From NCBI RefSeq assembly GCF_020521555.1, contig NZ_BPWA01000001.1, positions 2,291,460 to 2,355,459 of the forward strand: a stretch of 64,000 nucleotides of DNA. The letters run 5' to 3'. This DNA comes from Rodentibacter sp. JRC1 (GTDB lineage Bacteria > Pseudomonadota > Gammaproteobacteria > Enterobacterales > Pasteurellaceae). Below, one piece after another: positions 47,623 to 58,181 of this stretch; the stretch's first letter is position 1; every line of letters starts with the position of its first letter. A program made the translations under genes and the position numbers. The notes beneath the pieces are model-generated. The model did no database searches. It saw only the letters and a program-made list of their open reading frames with translations, and had not been told where the DNA came from.

Positions 47623-48642
47623 ATGTATAAATTATTCCGTCAATGTATTTTCCAAATGGATGCGGAAAATGCACATAATTTCACCATTCAATGTTTAAAA
47701 TTTGCCGGTCATCCTTTGTTTCAGCCGCTTTTGAGATCGTTGCTTTCTCCCCCTAAAGGTGTGGAAAAAACCGTGATGGGGGTGCATTTTCCGAATCCGA
47801 TCGGGCTAGCGGCAGGTGCAGATAAAAACGGTGATGCCATTGATGGCTTTGGCGCACTTGGTTTTGGCTTTGTGGAAGTGGGAACGGTAACGCCTTTGGC
47901 GCAGGACGGCAATGCGAGACCTCGTCAATTTCGATTAATTGAAGCGGAGGGGATTATTAATCGGAATGGGTTTAATAATAACGGCATTGATTATTTGATC
48001 GAAAATGTGAAGAAAGCGCGTTATCGCGGTGTGATTGGCATTAATATCGGTAAAAATAAGCAAACACCGTTAGAACACGGCAAAGACGATTATATTTTCT
48101 GTTTGAATAAGGCGTACAACTATGCCGGTTATATTACGGTGAATATTTCATCACCGAATACGCCGGATTTACGCCGTTTGCAATATGGCGATTATTTTGA
48201 CGATCTGTTGCAAAGCATTAAAGCCCGTCAGGCGATTTTGGCGGATCAATATAATAAATATGTGCCGATAGCGGTGAAGATTGCACCCGATTTGTCTGAG
48301 GAAGAATTAGTGCAAATTGCCGATGCTTTGGTTCGTCATAAAATGGACGGTGTGATTGCAACCAATACTACCATTTCCCGTGATACGGTTGCCGGTTTAA
48401 AAAATGCGGAGCAGCAGGGGGGATTAAGCGGTAAGCCGTTGCAACACAAAAGTACGGCAATTATCAAACGTTTATATGAAGAATTGAAGGGACAAATTCC
48501 GATTATTGGCAGCGGCGGCATTGACGGCGTGCAAAATGCACAAGAAAAAATAGCAGCAGGAGCGGAATTATTACAGGTTTATTCGGGTTTGATTTATCAC
48601 GGGCCGAAATTAGTCAAAGAATTAGTAAAACAGATTAAATAA
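47623..48642 (+). CDS. pyrD: Dihydroorotate dehydrogenase (quinone), class 2
   Basis: This membrane-associated FMN enzyme of pyrimidine synthesis has 339 residues. An amphipathic N-terminus ([20 protein letters not shown]) is followed by [18 protein letters not shown], with [16 protein letters not shown] and [15 protein letters not shown]. The C-terminal [15 protein letters not shown] completes the barrel. It overlaps the following PHP-domain gene by one base (TAATG). Confidence 0.97.
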   Translation: MYKLFRQCIFQMDAENAHNFTIQCLKFAGHPLFQPLLRSLLSPPKGVEKTVMGVHFPNPIGLAAGADKNGDAIDGFGALGFGFVEVGTVTPLAQDGNARPRQFRLIEAEGIINRNGFNNNGIDYLIENVKKARYRGVIGINIGKNKQTPLEHGKDDYIFCLNKAYNYAGYITVNISSPNTPDLRRLQYGDYFDDLLQSIKARQAILADQYNKYVPIAVKIAPDLSEEELVQIADALVRHKMDGVIATNTTISRDTVAGLKNAEQQGGLSGKPLQHKSTAIIKRLYEELKGQIPIIGSGGIDGVQNAQEKIAAGAELLQVYSGLIYHGPKLVKELVKQIK

Positions 48643-49466
48643 TGACAAAAATATACGATTTACATTGTCACAGCAGTGCCTCAGACGGCATTCTTAGTCC
48701 AAGGGAAGTGGTGCAGCGTGCGGCAGAGCAGGGTGTGAATGTGTTGGCATTATGCGATCACGATACGGTTGCCGGCATTGATGAAGCCAAAATCGCCGCA
48801 GATGAATTAGGGGTTGAATTGATTGTCGGCGTGGAAATTTCGACCGATTGGGAAGGACGAGGCATTCATATTGTGGGGTTAAATTTCGATAAAACCCACC
48901 CGGAAATGACCGCACTTTTAGCCAACCAAAAAGCCTTGCGTGAGAAAAGAGCGGTCGAAATCGGCAAAAAATTAGAGAAAGCCGGTGTGCCGAATGCTTA
49001 TGAGGGAGCAAAGTCATTGGCTGATGGTGAGGTAACCCGCGCCCATTATGCTCGCTATTTGGTGCAAATCGGCAAAGTATCCAATGACGGGCAAGCATTT
49101 AAACGCTATTTAGGGCAAGGGAAATCCGCATTTGTAAAAGCCGAATGGACAGATATTCCCACCGCCATTGATACCATTCATAAAGCAGGCGGCATTGCCC
49201 TGATTGCCCACCCGCTACGTTATAATATGACGGGAAAATGGGTGCGCAGACTAATGACGGATTTCAAAAATTGGGGCGGTGATGGAATGGAAGTCGCCGA
49301 CTGCGGACAAACGAAAGATCAACGCCAACTACTTGCCCGCTGGGCGAGAGAGTTTGAATTTGTCGGCTCGGTCGGATCGGATTTTCATTTCCCTTGCGGT
49401 TGGGTTGAATTAGGAAAAAATTTAGTGTTACCGGACGATGTAAAAGCGGTTTGGGAATTGTTTTAG
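48642..49466 (+). CDS. rnm: PHP-domain 5'-3' exoribonuclease (Rnm/YciV)
   Basis: The 274-residue PHP-domain phosphoesterase shows YDLHCHSSASDGILSPREV and LALCDHDTVAGIDEA, the metal-binding PHP motifs, and ends in FVGSVGSDFHFP. Members of this family (YciV/TrpH, RNase AM) trim 5' ends of rRNA and degrade short RNA. Its ATG overlaps the pyrD stop. A terminator shared with metE follows. Confidence 0.87.
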   Translation: MTKIYDLHCHSSASDGILSPREVVQRAAEQGVNVLALCDHDTVAGIDEAKIAADELGVELIVGVEISTDWEGRGIHIVGLNFDKTHPEMTALLANQKALREKRAVEIGKKLEKAGVPNAYEGAKSLADGEVTRAHYARYLVQIGKVSNDGQAFKRYLGQGKSAFVKAEWTDIPTAIDTIHKAGGIALIAHPLRYNMTGKWVRRLMTDFKNWGGDGMEVADCGQTKDQRQLLARWAREFEFVGSVGSDFHFPCGWVELGKNLVLPDDVKAVWELF

Positions 49467-49501
49467 ATCGTTTTTTGTTTATTTTGTGATAATGCTGGAA
49501 A

Positions 49502-49530
49502 AAAAGGGGGGAATTTTACTTCCCCTTTTA
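49502..49530. terminator. Bidirectional terminator between rnm and metE
   Basis: The stem AAAAGGGG..AA-TTTTAC-TTCCCCTTTT lies between the convergent genes, ending 14 bp before the metE stop. Confidence 0.8.
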
Positions 49531-49543
49531 AATTGACTAAGAT

Positions 49544-51814
49544 TTATTGAAATTCCGCACGCAGTTTTTTCGTTACTTCAATCATTACTTTTAATTGCTC
49601 AATGGTTTCTGACCAACCACGGGTTTTTAAACCGCAATCAGGGTTTACCCATAAGCGTTCTTTCGGTACGACTTTTAGTGCTTTGCGAAGTAAATGTTCG
49701 ATTTCTTCTGCTTTTGGCACACGTGGGCTATGAATGTCATACACGCCCGGTCCAATGTCGTTCGGGTAATTGAAATCGGCAAAGGCAGTGAGTAATTCCA
49801 TATCCGAACGAGAAGTTTCAATGGTAATCACATCTGCATCTAAGCTTGCAATCGCCGGTAAAATGTCGTTGAATTCCGAATAGCACATATGGGTGTGAAT
49901 TTGTGTGTCATCTTGTATGCCCATATAACTTAAGCGGAATGCTTCGCCCGCCCATTGTAAGTAATTTTCCCAATCTGCCCGTTTTAGCGGTAAACCTTCG
50001 CGGATAGCAGGTTCATCAATTTGAATGATTTTAATGCCTGCGGCTTCAAGATCTAATACTTCGTCAGAAAGTGCTACACCGATTTGTTTACACACGGTTG
50101 AGCGTGGAATATCATTCCGTACAAAAGACCATTGAAGAATGGTAACGGGGCCTGTGAGCATTCCTTTCATCGGCTTTGGAGTGAGTCTTTGGGCGTATTG
50201 CGACCAACGAACCGTCATTGGTTCAGGTCGTACGACATCACCATAAATGATAGGCGGTTTCACGCAGCGTGAACCGTAACTTTGTACCCATCCGAATTTT
50301 GTGAATGCAAACCCTTCTAGTAACTCGCCGAAATATTCCACCATATCGTTGCGCTCGGCTTCGCCGTGTACCAATACGTCAAGATCAAGTTTTTCTTGTT
50401 CGCGAACCACAAATTCGATCTCTTTTTTCATTGCATTTTCGTAGTCTTCGACACTTAAATCACCTTTTTTAAATGCAGCGCGTGCCAAGCGAATTTCTTT
50501 GGTTTGCGGAAATGAACCGATATTGGTAGTTGGGAAGAGTGGCAGATTTAACCACGCATTTTGTTTGGCAATACGTTCTGCAAACGGCGATTTACGTTGA
50601 TCGGCGTTTGCTGGTAAATTCGCTAATCGTGCTGCGACTTCAGGACGATGAATATCCGTGCTATTTGTGCGACTTTCTACCGCTTGTAGATTGGCGGCCA
50701 ATTCTGCTTGGATTGCAGAGCGACCTTGTTCAAGTGCGGTTTTAATCAGGCGCAATTCTTCCACTTTTTGTAATGTGAATGCTAACCAGTTATAAAGCTC
50801 GGGTTTATTGGTTTGGAGTTGTGTTTCTATTGCTAAATCGTAAGGGGTATGGAGCAAGGAGCAGCTCGGCGCAATCCATAAACGCTCGCCCAATGTTGTT
50901 TTTAGTGGTTCAAGTATATCAAGCACTTGGGTTAAATTCGCCCGCCAAATATTGCGACCGTCAATAATACCGGCAGAAATCACTTTGGCGTAATCTTGAA
51001 ATGCGGCAATTTGCTCCGGAGCACGTACAAGATCCAAGTGTAAACCGTCAACAGGCAAGGATTTTAATAAGTCGGCGTGTTCTGTCACAGAACCGAAATA
51101 GGTTGCAAGCAAGATTTTCGCACTGACTTTGCTTAATTCGGTATAGACGCTGTGATAAGCCTCAATCCATTCTGTTGGTAAATCTACCGCAAGTGCAGGT
51201 TCATCAATTTGAATCCATTCAACGCCTTCTGCGGCAAGTGAATTTAAAATATCGACATAAACAGGGATTAATTTCGCCAATAAATCGAAGCGGTTAAAAG
51301 ATTGCCCTTTTTCTTTTCCTAACCAAAGGAATGTTAATGGGCCGACAATCGTCAGTTTCACATTTAAACCTAATGCTTTCGCTTCACGAATTTGTCGCAC
51401 ATAGTGGGTCGGATTGGCTTTAAATTCGGTGTTGATTTGGAATTCCGGCACCAAGTAGTGATAGTTGGTATCAAACCATTTGGTCATTTCAATCGCAAAT
51501 TGGGATTGGTTACCGCGTGCCAGTTGGAAATATTGATCTAATGTTAAATTTTGGCTATCAAATCCAAAACGACTTGGAATTGCCCCTGTCGCCACTTGCA
51601 AATCCAAGATGTGATCGTAGAAAGTAAAATCGCCTACCGCCACATAATCCGCATTTGCTTCTGCTTGATGTTTCCAGTTTTTTTCACGCAATGCTTTTGC
51701 TAAATCCAGCAAATCTTGTTCTGCTAACTCGCCACGCCAATAACGTTCTTGAGCAAATTTTAGTTCGCGCTTTGCGCCGATACGTGGAAAACCTAAAAGG
51801 TGGAATGTTGTCAT
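49544..51814 (-). CDS. metE: Cobalamin-independent methionine synthase
   Basis: MetE transfers the methyl group from 5-methyltetrahydropteroyltriglutamate to homocysteine. The product is 756 residues. The zinc-binding C-terminal barrel shows [11 protein letters not shown] and [14 protein letters not shown] (Cys and His ligands). [16 protein letters not shown] starts the C-terminal domain, and [14 protein letters not shown] is also typical. The ATG follows AGGAGT. The 273-bp upstream region holds a candidate promoter and a hairpin. Confidence 0.97.
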   Translation of the reverse strand: MTTFHLLGFPRIGAKRELKFAQERYWRGELAEQDLLDLAKALREKNWKHQAEANADYVAVGDFTFYDHILDLQVATGAIPSRFGFDSQNLTLDQYFQLARGNQSQFAIEMTKWFDTNYHYLVPEFQINTEFKANPTHYVRQIREAKALGLNVKLTIVGPLTFLWLGKEKGQSFNRFDLLAKLIPVYVDILNSLAAEGVEWIQIDEPALAVDLPTEWIEAYHSVYTELSKVSAKILLATYFGSVTEHADLLKSLPVDGLHLDLVRAPEQIAAFQDYAKVISAGIIDGRNIWRANLTQVLDILEPLKTTLGERLWIAPSCSLLHTPYDLAIETQLQTNKPELYNWLAFTLQKVEELRLIKTALEQGRSAIQAELAANLQAVESRTNSTDIHRPEVAARLANLPANADQRKSPFAERIAKQNAWLNLPLFPTTNIGSFPQTKEIRLARAAFKKGDLSVEDYENAMKKEIEFVVREQEKLDLDVLVHGEAERNDMVEYFGELLEGFAFTKFGWVQSYGSRCVKPPIIYGDVVRPEPMTVRWSQYAQRLTPKPMKGMLTGPVTILQWSFVRNDIPRSTVCKQIGVALSDEVLDLEAAGIKIIQIDEPAIREGLPLKRADWENYLQWAGEAFRLSYMGIQDDTQIHTHMCYSEFNDILPAIASLDADVITIETSRSDMELLTAFADFNYPNDIGPGVYDIHSPRVPKAEEIEHLLRKALKVVPKERLWVNPDCGLKTRGWSETIEQLKVMIEVTKKLRAEFQ

Positions 51815-51842
51815 GTATTATACTCCTATGCTTTTTTAAAGT

Positions 51843-51898
51843 AGACGGCTAAGCGTCTGAGGTAAAAGCATAATGCCGATATTCTTTTTATTATGCAA
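51843..51898 (-). promoter_or_regulatory. Candidate metE promoter and leader hairpin
   Basis: On the minus strand TTGCAT (plus 51893-51898), a 17-bp spacer and CATTAT (plus 51870-51875) form a promoter candidate. The transcribed leader contains the hairpin AGACG-GCTAAG-CGTCT (51843-51858). I did not find a convincing MetR or MetJ site. Confidence 0.4.
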
Positions 51899-51951
51899 GG
51901 TCATAAAATTCAGATTAATTATGAATTAAATTAATGTTATATTGGAATTTG

Positions 51952-51976
51952 ACCGCACTTTTAATCAAAGTGCGGT
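51952..51976 (-). terminator. Perfect USS dyad after the SNF2 helicase gene
   Basis: ACCGCACTTT (51952-51961) and AAAGTGCGGT (51967-51976) form a 10-bp stem with a 5-base loop, about 110 bp after the end of the SNF2 helicase gene. It may terminate that operon before metE. Confidence 0.55.
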
Positions 51977-52087
51977 TAGAAATGCAACTAATCTTAAGAT
52001 AAAATCTAGTGAATGGTAGGTAATCTAAAGAAAGTTATTAATTGAACTGTGGGTTGTATAATTTTGAGAATTAGAGACTTTGATATT

Positions 52088-54961
52088 TTATCTGGAAGTA
52101 ATAACCCACCTCACCACAAACAATTCCTGAACCGAGCTTTGCTGTGTTAGACGATTTTTCATTTTTTGTAATAAAATGCAGTGTTCGTTTTCTAATTCAT
52201 CTTCTTTATCTTCTCGCTCATTGCGTAAACGGCGGAGTCTGCGGTTGATTTTGCCAATTTTTTCTTCCCATTCAATTTGTTCTTGCACCGATTGAACCTG
52301 ATTCGCTTGGTTTTCGGCTTGGCGTTTTTCGATTTTTGCATTGTCAATTTCTTCACCGAGTGCCTCAATCAAATCATCAAAGTAAGCACGCAGTCGGATC
52401 ATTTCTTGTTTAAGTAGCAGATCATTTTTCGTAGTGGCTTGATGAATAGCACTGTCAATACGGACTTGTGAATTTTCGGATAAAGTAAGCGGGGGCATTT
52501 TTTCACTATGTTGCACATTTGCGGGCAATTCAAATAATTTCACACAAAATGCTTGATCGAGCCATTCCCCTTGGTCGGTACAAGCAGTAAAAATCAACTG
52601 TTCTTGAGTTTGGCTTTCTGATTGAATAATCAATTTATCTAATTTTAGCCAACCGGTTTGTCCTACCCGTTCTTCCACCAGACTTAATTTGCCTTGCTTT
52701 TGGCTTAAGTTAAAATGCAAAGTCTGAATAGGCGTATGTAAATCTAGCCCTTGTTTGATACACCATTCACCCAAAGGACTGTTTAAACGGTGTCGGTGGT
52801 AATGCTCACCTTCTTTTTCGCTTAAGCGATAGCGTCCCATCACTGCATCAGAAATCGGGGATTGTTTTAAGATAAAGCGGTAATCCTGTTCATCAAATTG
52901 AGCATAATCAGCCAGTATAACTCGGCTAAGTTGCCAAAAATAACGCTGGATTAAGCTTAAACGTTGCTTAACTTCGTTTTCACATAACTTTAAACGTTCC
53001 CGCACTTCTTCATCAAAATGGTTAAATAATTTTTCTTGGGTTTCGGCAAGGGTATGTTTAATTTCACTTTCCAGTTCCACTTGTAATTGATTAAAGGCAT
53101 TTTCAATTTCTTTTGCAGTACGACATCGATCATAAATCGTCAAAATACGGCTTTCAAAATCAACTCCTGATTCAATTCGGCCTAAAATTTCGTCTGATGC
53201 CCCAAATACATCATTGAACAGTCTAAATTTTTCGGTAAGCAGTTGTAGCACTCGTTGATCAGCCAGATTACGTTGATTAAGCATATTGATCACCACGACA
53301 TCAAATTTTTGTCCGTAGCGATGGCAACGCCCAATTCTCTGTTCAATCCGTTGTGGATTCCAAGGTAAATCATAGTTAATAAGTAATGAGCAAAATTGCA
53401 GGTTTACCCCTTCAGCTCCGGCTTCTGTGGCGACCATAATTTGTGCATTATCCCGAAAATGCTCAATTAAGGCAGTACGTTTATCCACTTGGGCAGAACC
53501 TGTGATTTTGTTGCTTCCTTGATTTTCTTTAAGCCATTGTTGATAAATCTGGTTGGTAAGTTCACCCGTGTTTGAACCATTGAAGCCGACCACATTTTCG
53601 GCATAACCGTTTTGTGTTAAAAAATCGAGCAAATATTGCTGGGTACGAACTGATTCAGTAAAAATAATCGCTTTTTGTGAAGCTCCTAACTCTTTCATTT
53701 TGGCAAAGCCTTGTTCTAAGGCAGTCAATAACGCCAAAATTTTGCTGTCTTTTTGTAGGGCATTGGCTTGCTTAATAAAGCGATCTAATTCCTTAATTTC
53801 TGATTGAAGGGCGGTTATATCTAGGTTATCTGCTTTTTCTTGCTCAAAATCTTCCTCAAATTCCTCCGTCAGATAATCTTCAAATTCCTCATCGGCTAGC
53901 CAGTTTTTATCAAGTGAAATAGGTTGATGACTTTGTTGCATTTTCACTAAGCGAGCTTTAATCGTTTCCAACGTTCCTATGATAGCAAGCGGGCTAGATG
54001 CTAATAATTTTCGCAAAATTAAGCCGGTCAAATGTCGTTGCTGTTTTGGCAACGCATAAGAGTGAGGGCGAGATAAAAAGGCGGAAACTGCATTATACAA
54101 ATCTTGTTCTGCCTGTGTTGGCTCGAAGGATTGGGTAATGGTTTGTCGCTTAGTGTATTTAATATATTCCAACACATCTTGACGTAAAGTACGTTGTACA
54201 AAGGGGGTTAAGCGTGTTTTAAGTTCAGGAATATCGCCATTTTTGTTGAAATACTTGTTAAATTGTTTTTTATCTCCGAATAAATGTTCGTCAAGTAAGA
54301 GCGAAATTCCAAATAAATCTAAAGGGGAATTTTGTAATGGGGTGGCAGAAAGCAGTAATTTTTTTCGCCCATTAAATGCTTTTCGCAAGGCTTGCCCGAT
54401 TTTATTGCTTTTTTGATGTGTGTTACGAAGATTATGTACCTCGTCAATCACCAAGCAATCCCATACTTCCCCCGTGAATAAGCTCTCGTATTGCCTAATA
54501 AATTGATAAGAAACGACAAAAATCTGTTTGTTACGATATTCGTTGAAAAAGAGCGCTGGAGATAAGCGGGTATTTTTGATTACTTTTTTATCCACCACCA
54601 TTGCAGGCAAGTTAAATTTATCCGCTAACTCATTTGCCCATTGTTTACGCAATGCCGCAGGGCAAACCACCAATAACTGGCGTTTACGTTCCGCCCAAAG
54701 TTGGCACAGTACCAATGATGCTTCAATGGTTTTTCCTAATCCCACCTCATCGGCTAGTAGCACTCCCTGTTGGAGAGGATTTTTTAAGGCAAATAATGCA
54801 GCTTCAATTTGGTGTGGATTAAGCTCTACTTTGGCATCCAGCAAGGCTTGTGATAAACGGCTCGGATCGTCCGAGCCACTGTGGCAGCTAAGTTCATTAG
54901 CAAAATATTTAGCGTGATGAGCCGTGTAACAAGCGGTTAAATTTGATGAATAATTTGCCAT
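52088..54961 (-). CDS. SNF2-type helicase with coiled-coil tail, last gene of the defence-like operon
   Basis: This 957-residue SF2 ATPase of the Snf2/RapA type has Walker A DEVGLGKTIE at residues 71-80 and DEVH at 173-176. LLSATPLQNSPLDLFG is motif III, and NYDLPWNPQRIEQRIGRCHRYGQ is motifs V-VI. The last 90 residues are highly charged and predicted coiled coil (KIEKRQAENQANQVQ..., RRLRRLRNEREDKEDELENE). The ATG at 54961 follows GGAGGGATAAA, which overlaps the preceding gene's end (stop at 54963). It resembles helicases of bacterial defence islands such as DISARM DrmD. Its function is inferred. Confidence 0.82.
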   Translation of the reverse strand: MANYSSNLTACYTAHHAKYFANELSCHSGSDDPSRLSQALLDAKVELNPHQIEAALFALKNPLQQGVLLADEVGLGKTIEASLVLCQLWAERKRQLLVVCPAALRKQWANELADKFNLPAMVVDKKVIKNTRLSPALFFNEYRNKQIFVVSYQFIRQYESLFTGEVWDCLVIDEVHNLRNTHQKSNKIGQALRKAFNGRKKLLLSATPLQNSPLDLFGISLLLDEHLFGDKKQFNKYFNKNGDIPELKTRLTPFVQRTLRQDVLEYIKYTKRQTITQSFEPTQAEQDLYNAVSAFLSRPHSYALPKQQRHLTGLILRKLLASSPLAIIGTLETIKARLVKMQQSHQPISLDKNWLADEEFEDYLTEEFEEDFEQEKADNLDITALQSEIKELDRFIKQANALQKDSKILALLTALEQGFAKMKELGASQKAIIFTESVRTQQYLLDFLTQNGYAENVVGFNGSNTGELTNQIYQQWLKENQGSNKITGSAQVDKRTALIEHFRDNAQIMVATEAGAEGVNLQFCSLLINYDLPWNPQRIEQRIGRCHRYGQKFDVVVINMLNQRNLADQRVLQLLTEKFRLFNDVFGASDEILGRIESGVDFESRILTIYDRCRTAKEIENAFNQLQVELESEIKHTLAETQEKLFNHFDEEVRERLKLCENEVKQRLSLIQRYFWQLSRVILADYAQFDEQDYRFILKQSPISDAVMGRYRLSEKEGEHYHRHRLNSPLGEWCIKQGLDLHTPIQTLHFNLSQKQGKLSLVEERVGQTGWLKLDKLIIQSESQTQEQLIFTACTDQGEWLDQAFCVKLFELPANVQHSEKMPPLTLSENSQVRIDSAIHQATTKNDLLLKQEMIRLRAYFDDLIEALGEEIDNAKIEKRQAENQANQVQSVQEQIEWEEKIGKINRRLRRLRNEREDKEDELENEHCILLQKMKNRLTQQSSVQELFVVRWVITSR

Positions 54962-54962
54962 T

Positions 54963-57900
54963 TTATCCCTCCAAAATCCCTTCAAATAATTGGGCTAAAT
55001 AATCATCATTTTCCATAAACAAAATATGTTTTTCGCTTAACTCTTCCTCTGTGTAATATTTGCTTTCTAGCCAGTCTGATTTTTGAGTTATGGCTAAAAT
55101 AAAAGTATTCAGCACAAAGTTAGGCTGATTGATTTTTTGCTCAAGGACTTTAATTTCCGAACTTAATTGCAATTTTTCATCATCAATGGATAAATGGCGT
55201 AAGCCTTTCGGATCGACAAAGGTCAGCCATTGCTTGCCCGATTTATCCACCAACCACAAGAGAAAATCAGGATAGAAATTGCCTGCTAAAGCGAAGCCAA
55301 CTCCTTTTGATTTGTGTGCGGCATTTCGCATTAAAAATAGCTGTTTATCGCCAATCCATTGATAAAGATTGCCCGATTTTTCCGCCTCAATTAAATCTTG
55401 CACAAAGTGAATTTCACTTTCGTCATTGATCAATAGTGGCGTAAGAGTAAAAGGCAATTCGCCCATTTCTTTGTTAAAGACAAATAACGGGTTGTATAAA
55501 TGTTGCTCTAAACTCAAGGTAATTAACGCATTATGCACAAAATAGCCATTTAATGCTTGGACATTGCTTGTTTTTTCTACTAACTGCTTTAGGTGCTCTA
55601 AACGTTTGAAAACTTCATCGCCTTCATCGGTCGGCTCAATGTTAAACACATAATTGTCAATGATTGAGCCGTCTTGCTCGGTTAAATCCACCGCCTCTAA
55701 ATGCTCACCCTCATAGGCATTTTGCATCGCTTGATAAAATTTCTCGGTGTATTTTTTTAGCAGTTCGATCAAAATCGCCTGTTGCTTTTCCACCGCTGCA
55801 AAATTGGTGAGAGCTAATTCCGAGGCGGGAATATAAAGTTGATACCAATCTTGATGTTGTTCGACAAATTGGCGTAATTGAGCCTTGTTTAAGCGTAAAT
55901 TAAACAAGCGATTTTCCGCTTTATATTGTTGCAAGCTCAAATAAATATTATCCCAATCAAATAAAGGGAAAAGTTGAGCATTAAGATTGTGAAATTCACG
56001 CTGATCCACGAAGGTTTTCGTCATTTTTTGGCTCGTTAAGGCTTCTACTCTCGGGTATAAATCGTGCTTAATTTGAATAGGTTTGATTTTGCCTCGATAT
56101 TTTTCTGGCACATCATAGAGATTTAACGGCATTTTTTGTTTAAAGCCGTTTTTTTGGTAGGCTCTATAGCCGTCTTTCAAGCGAAGTGTTTTGAGCTTTG
56201 CCGAATGAGGGAAAGGCTTATAAGTGGGGAAGTCTAACGTGATTAAATCATCATTGGTGGTGATTCCTTCCTCGCTTAAATAGTCTTTGAACTGTTGCAT
56301 ATAATTGGCACGGATACCAAAAATATTCAAAGTTTCGAGTTTATCTAGGAATAATCCCCGAGAAGAGCGGTCATTTTTTGCCGTTCTTTGCAAGCTGAAA
56401 TCTCGTCCTTTCAAACGCACGCCCCGCCCGAATAGCTGAATAATCTGCGAGCCTTCCGATTTCCCCATATTGAGCAAGCCCATTGTGGAAACCCGCCAGC
56501 TTGACCAACCTTCGGTAAATTTGCGTGAACCGATCAATAAATTGATTTTGCTGCTTGGCTGATTGATTTGAGCGAATAATCCTTCTCCATAATCATCGTT
56601 TTGGCTATCAAACACTTTTTGATTTTCGGCTAATTTAAAAAAGCCCGCATCATTGCCAATATTGATTACTGCAAAATAAGGCTGATCCCCCACTTGTAAT
56701 GCCAATTCCCCACCGGATTTTTTTAGATTAGCAAGTTGCAAACGCTTCGCTACCTTGGCGTTAAACACTTTTTGCAAAATATCTTCAAAAAGCGACCGCT
56801 CTTTTCCCTTAAAATCCTGCAATGGCACAAATTGATTGAGAAAAATACTATTGCCTTTTGTGTCTAACAGGCTGGCTTGATCGCTTAATAATTCATTCAG
56901 CCATAATAAAATTTGAGCTTGATTTTCAGGATCTAAGAAAAACGCCAATAACTGCAAAACGTGCAAAATATCAGAGGTTTCTTGTTTATCGCTACCTGAA
57001 ACGGTATTCCCCACAAACACCCAGAGCGGTTTTTCTAAATTAAAGGGCATTAATTTCTCCCCGCCTCGTGCAAATAGATACAGTTGCTGATAAAAGGTAA
57101 GTACACAGGCAACAAAATATTTTCTCTCTGTTTGAGCAGTAAATTCCTTTAAATTAAAAATGCGATGTTCTTTGCCGTAACCGTCCGCATAGAAAAATTT
57201 ATAGGAATAATCAAATAATACCGATTTGGCATAAATTGCGTAAATCGACTTTTCTATCGGTTTTTTCACTTCAAAGCGGTTACGCTTTTTAGCAAATGTT
57301 ACCTCTTTTGCCAAAGCTTGTCCGAAGGTGGCGGAATATTCAAAGGCAAAGCCAACATCAATCATTTGCTCACGCAAATTAAGCCATTCTGTTCCTTTTG
57401 CTCCTCGATGTCCTTCGTCCACTAGCACTAATTTATCGCCTGCAAAACAGCTCACAGCCACTTTTTGTACGCTTTCTTTCTCAGCGAGTTTGCTAATTTC
57501 TAATATCTGAATATCGCCAAAAGCGGTATTTTTATTAAAAATCCCCGCAGAAAATCCCGATAATTCCAAGTCGATATAGTGCTGCTGTGAAAGTCCCTCG
57601 TTAGGCGTTAAGAGATAAATGGGCAAGCGGTCTTTTTTACAATAATGTAAATATTGCAGGATATTCACATGCATTAACAGGGTTTTGCCCGAACCCGTTG
57701 CATTCCAAAACGCCAATTTATTTAAATTTTCTTCGGTGTAAGGGCTAAATTCAGGGGCGTTTTCATCGGCTTCAAAATGAATTAAACGTTGCTGATTTAA
57801 AACGGAAATCAATTCTGCTTTTTTATTAAAATACCAATCTAAATAAATTTCGGTAAACAACAGCGATAAATATTGAAAATATTTCATCTTCAATATTTTG

Positions 57901-58178
57901 TTTTCCTTAATATTTCGTTCAGCCGTAATTTGTTGCCAATAGCGAGCGATATTTAAATCATAACGGCATAAATCGGCTTCGGGGATTAAATCGCTATAAA
58001 ATAAACTCGATTGCATTTCCTTAAAAAATAAGGTTTGCCCATCGCTGTCAATTCCCTCAAAACGATCACCACTCAAACGCTGTTTAAATTGAGCGAGATT
58101 TTCCTGATTAAATAGTGATAAAATCCATTGATTTAAAATTAAATCTTGATGAAAAGTGCGGTTAATTTTGCTTGCCAT
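54963..58178 (-). CDS. Type III Res-like helicase-nuclease, middle gene of the defence-like operon
   Basis: The 1071-residue DEAD/DEAH helicase has Walker A FWNATGSGKTLLMH (about 158-170) and DEGHRG at 254-259. The segment FTEGWSSWRVSTMGLLNMGK followed by QLFGRGVRLKG holds motifs V-VI and is typical of type III restriction Res subunits. A C-terminal YPDFLLWLVDKSG...LTFVDPKG (PD at 970-971, D989-x-K991) fits a PD-(D/E)XK nuclease. It starts 3 bp after the methyltransferase stop with a GAGGAATAAAA leader. Confidence 0.8.
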   Translation of the reverse strand: MASKINRTFHQDLILNQWILSLFNQENLAQFKQRLSGDRFEGIDSDGQTLFFKEMQSSLFYSDLIPEADLCRYDLNIARYWQQITAERNIKENKILKMKYFQYLSLLFTEIYLDWYFNKKAELISVLNQQRLIHFEADENAPEFSPYTEENLNKLAFWNATGSGKTLLMHVNILQYLHYCKKDRLPIYLLTPNEGLSQQHYIDLELSGFSAGIFNKNTAFGDIQILEISKLAEKESVQKVAVSCFAGDKLVLVDEGHRGAKGTEWLNLREQMIDVGFAFEYSATFGQALAKEVTFAKKRNRFEVKKPIEKSIYAIYAKSVLFDYSYKFFYADGYGKEHRIFNLKEFTAQTERKYFVACVLTFYQQLYLFARGGEKLMPFNLEKPLWVFVGNTVSGSDKQETSDILHVLQLLAFFLDPENQAQILLWLNELLSDQASLLDTKGNSIFLNQFVPLQDFKGKERSLFEDILQKVFNAKVAKRLQLANLKKSGGELALQVGDQPYFAVINIGNDAGFFKLAENQKVFDSQNDDYGEGLFAQINQPSSKINLLIGSRKFTEGWSSWRVSTMGLLNMGKSEGSQIIQLFGRGVRLKGRDFSLQRTAKNDRSSRGLFLDKLETLNIFGIRANYMQQFKDYLSEEGITTNDDLITLDFPTYKPFPHSAKLKTLRLKDGYRAYQKNGFKQKMPLNLYDVPEKYRGKIKPIQIKHDLYPRVEALTSQKMTKTFVDQREFHNLNAQLFPLFDWDNIYLSLQQYKAENRLFNLRLNKAQLRQFVEQHQDWYQLYIPASELALTNFAAVEKQQAILIELLKKYTEKFYQAMQNAYEGEHLEAVDLTEQDGSIIDNYVFNIEPTDEGDEVFKRLEHLKQLVEKTSNVQALNGYFVHNALITLSLEQHLYNPLFVFNKEMGELPFTLTPLLINDESEIHFVQDLIEAEKSGNLYQWIGDKQLFLMRNAAHKSKGVGFALAGNFYPDFLLWLVDKSGKQWLTFVDPKGLRHLSIDDEKLQLSSEIKVLEQKINQPNFVLNTFILAITQKSDWLESKYYTEEELSEKHILFMENDDYLAQLFEGILEG

Positions 58179-58181
58179 TTT

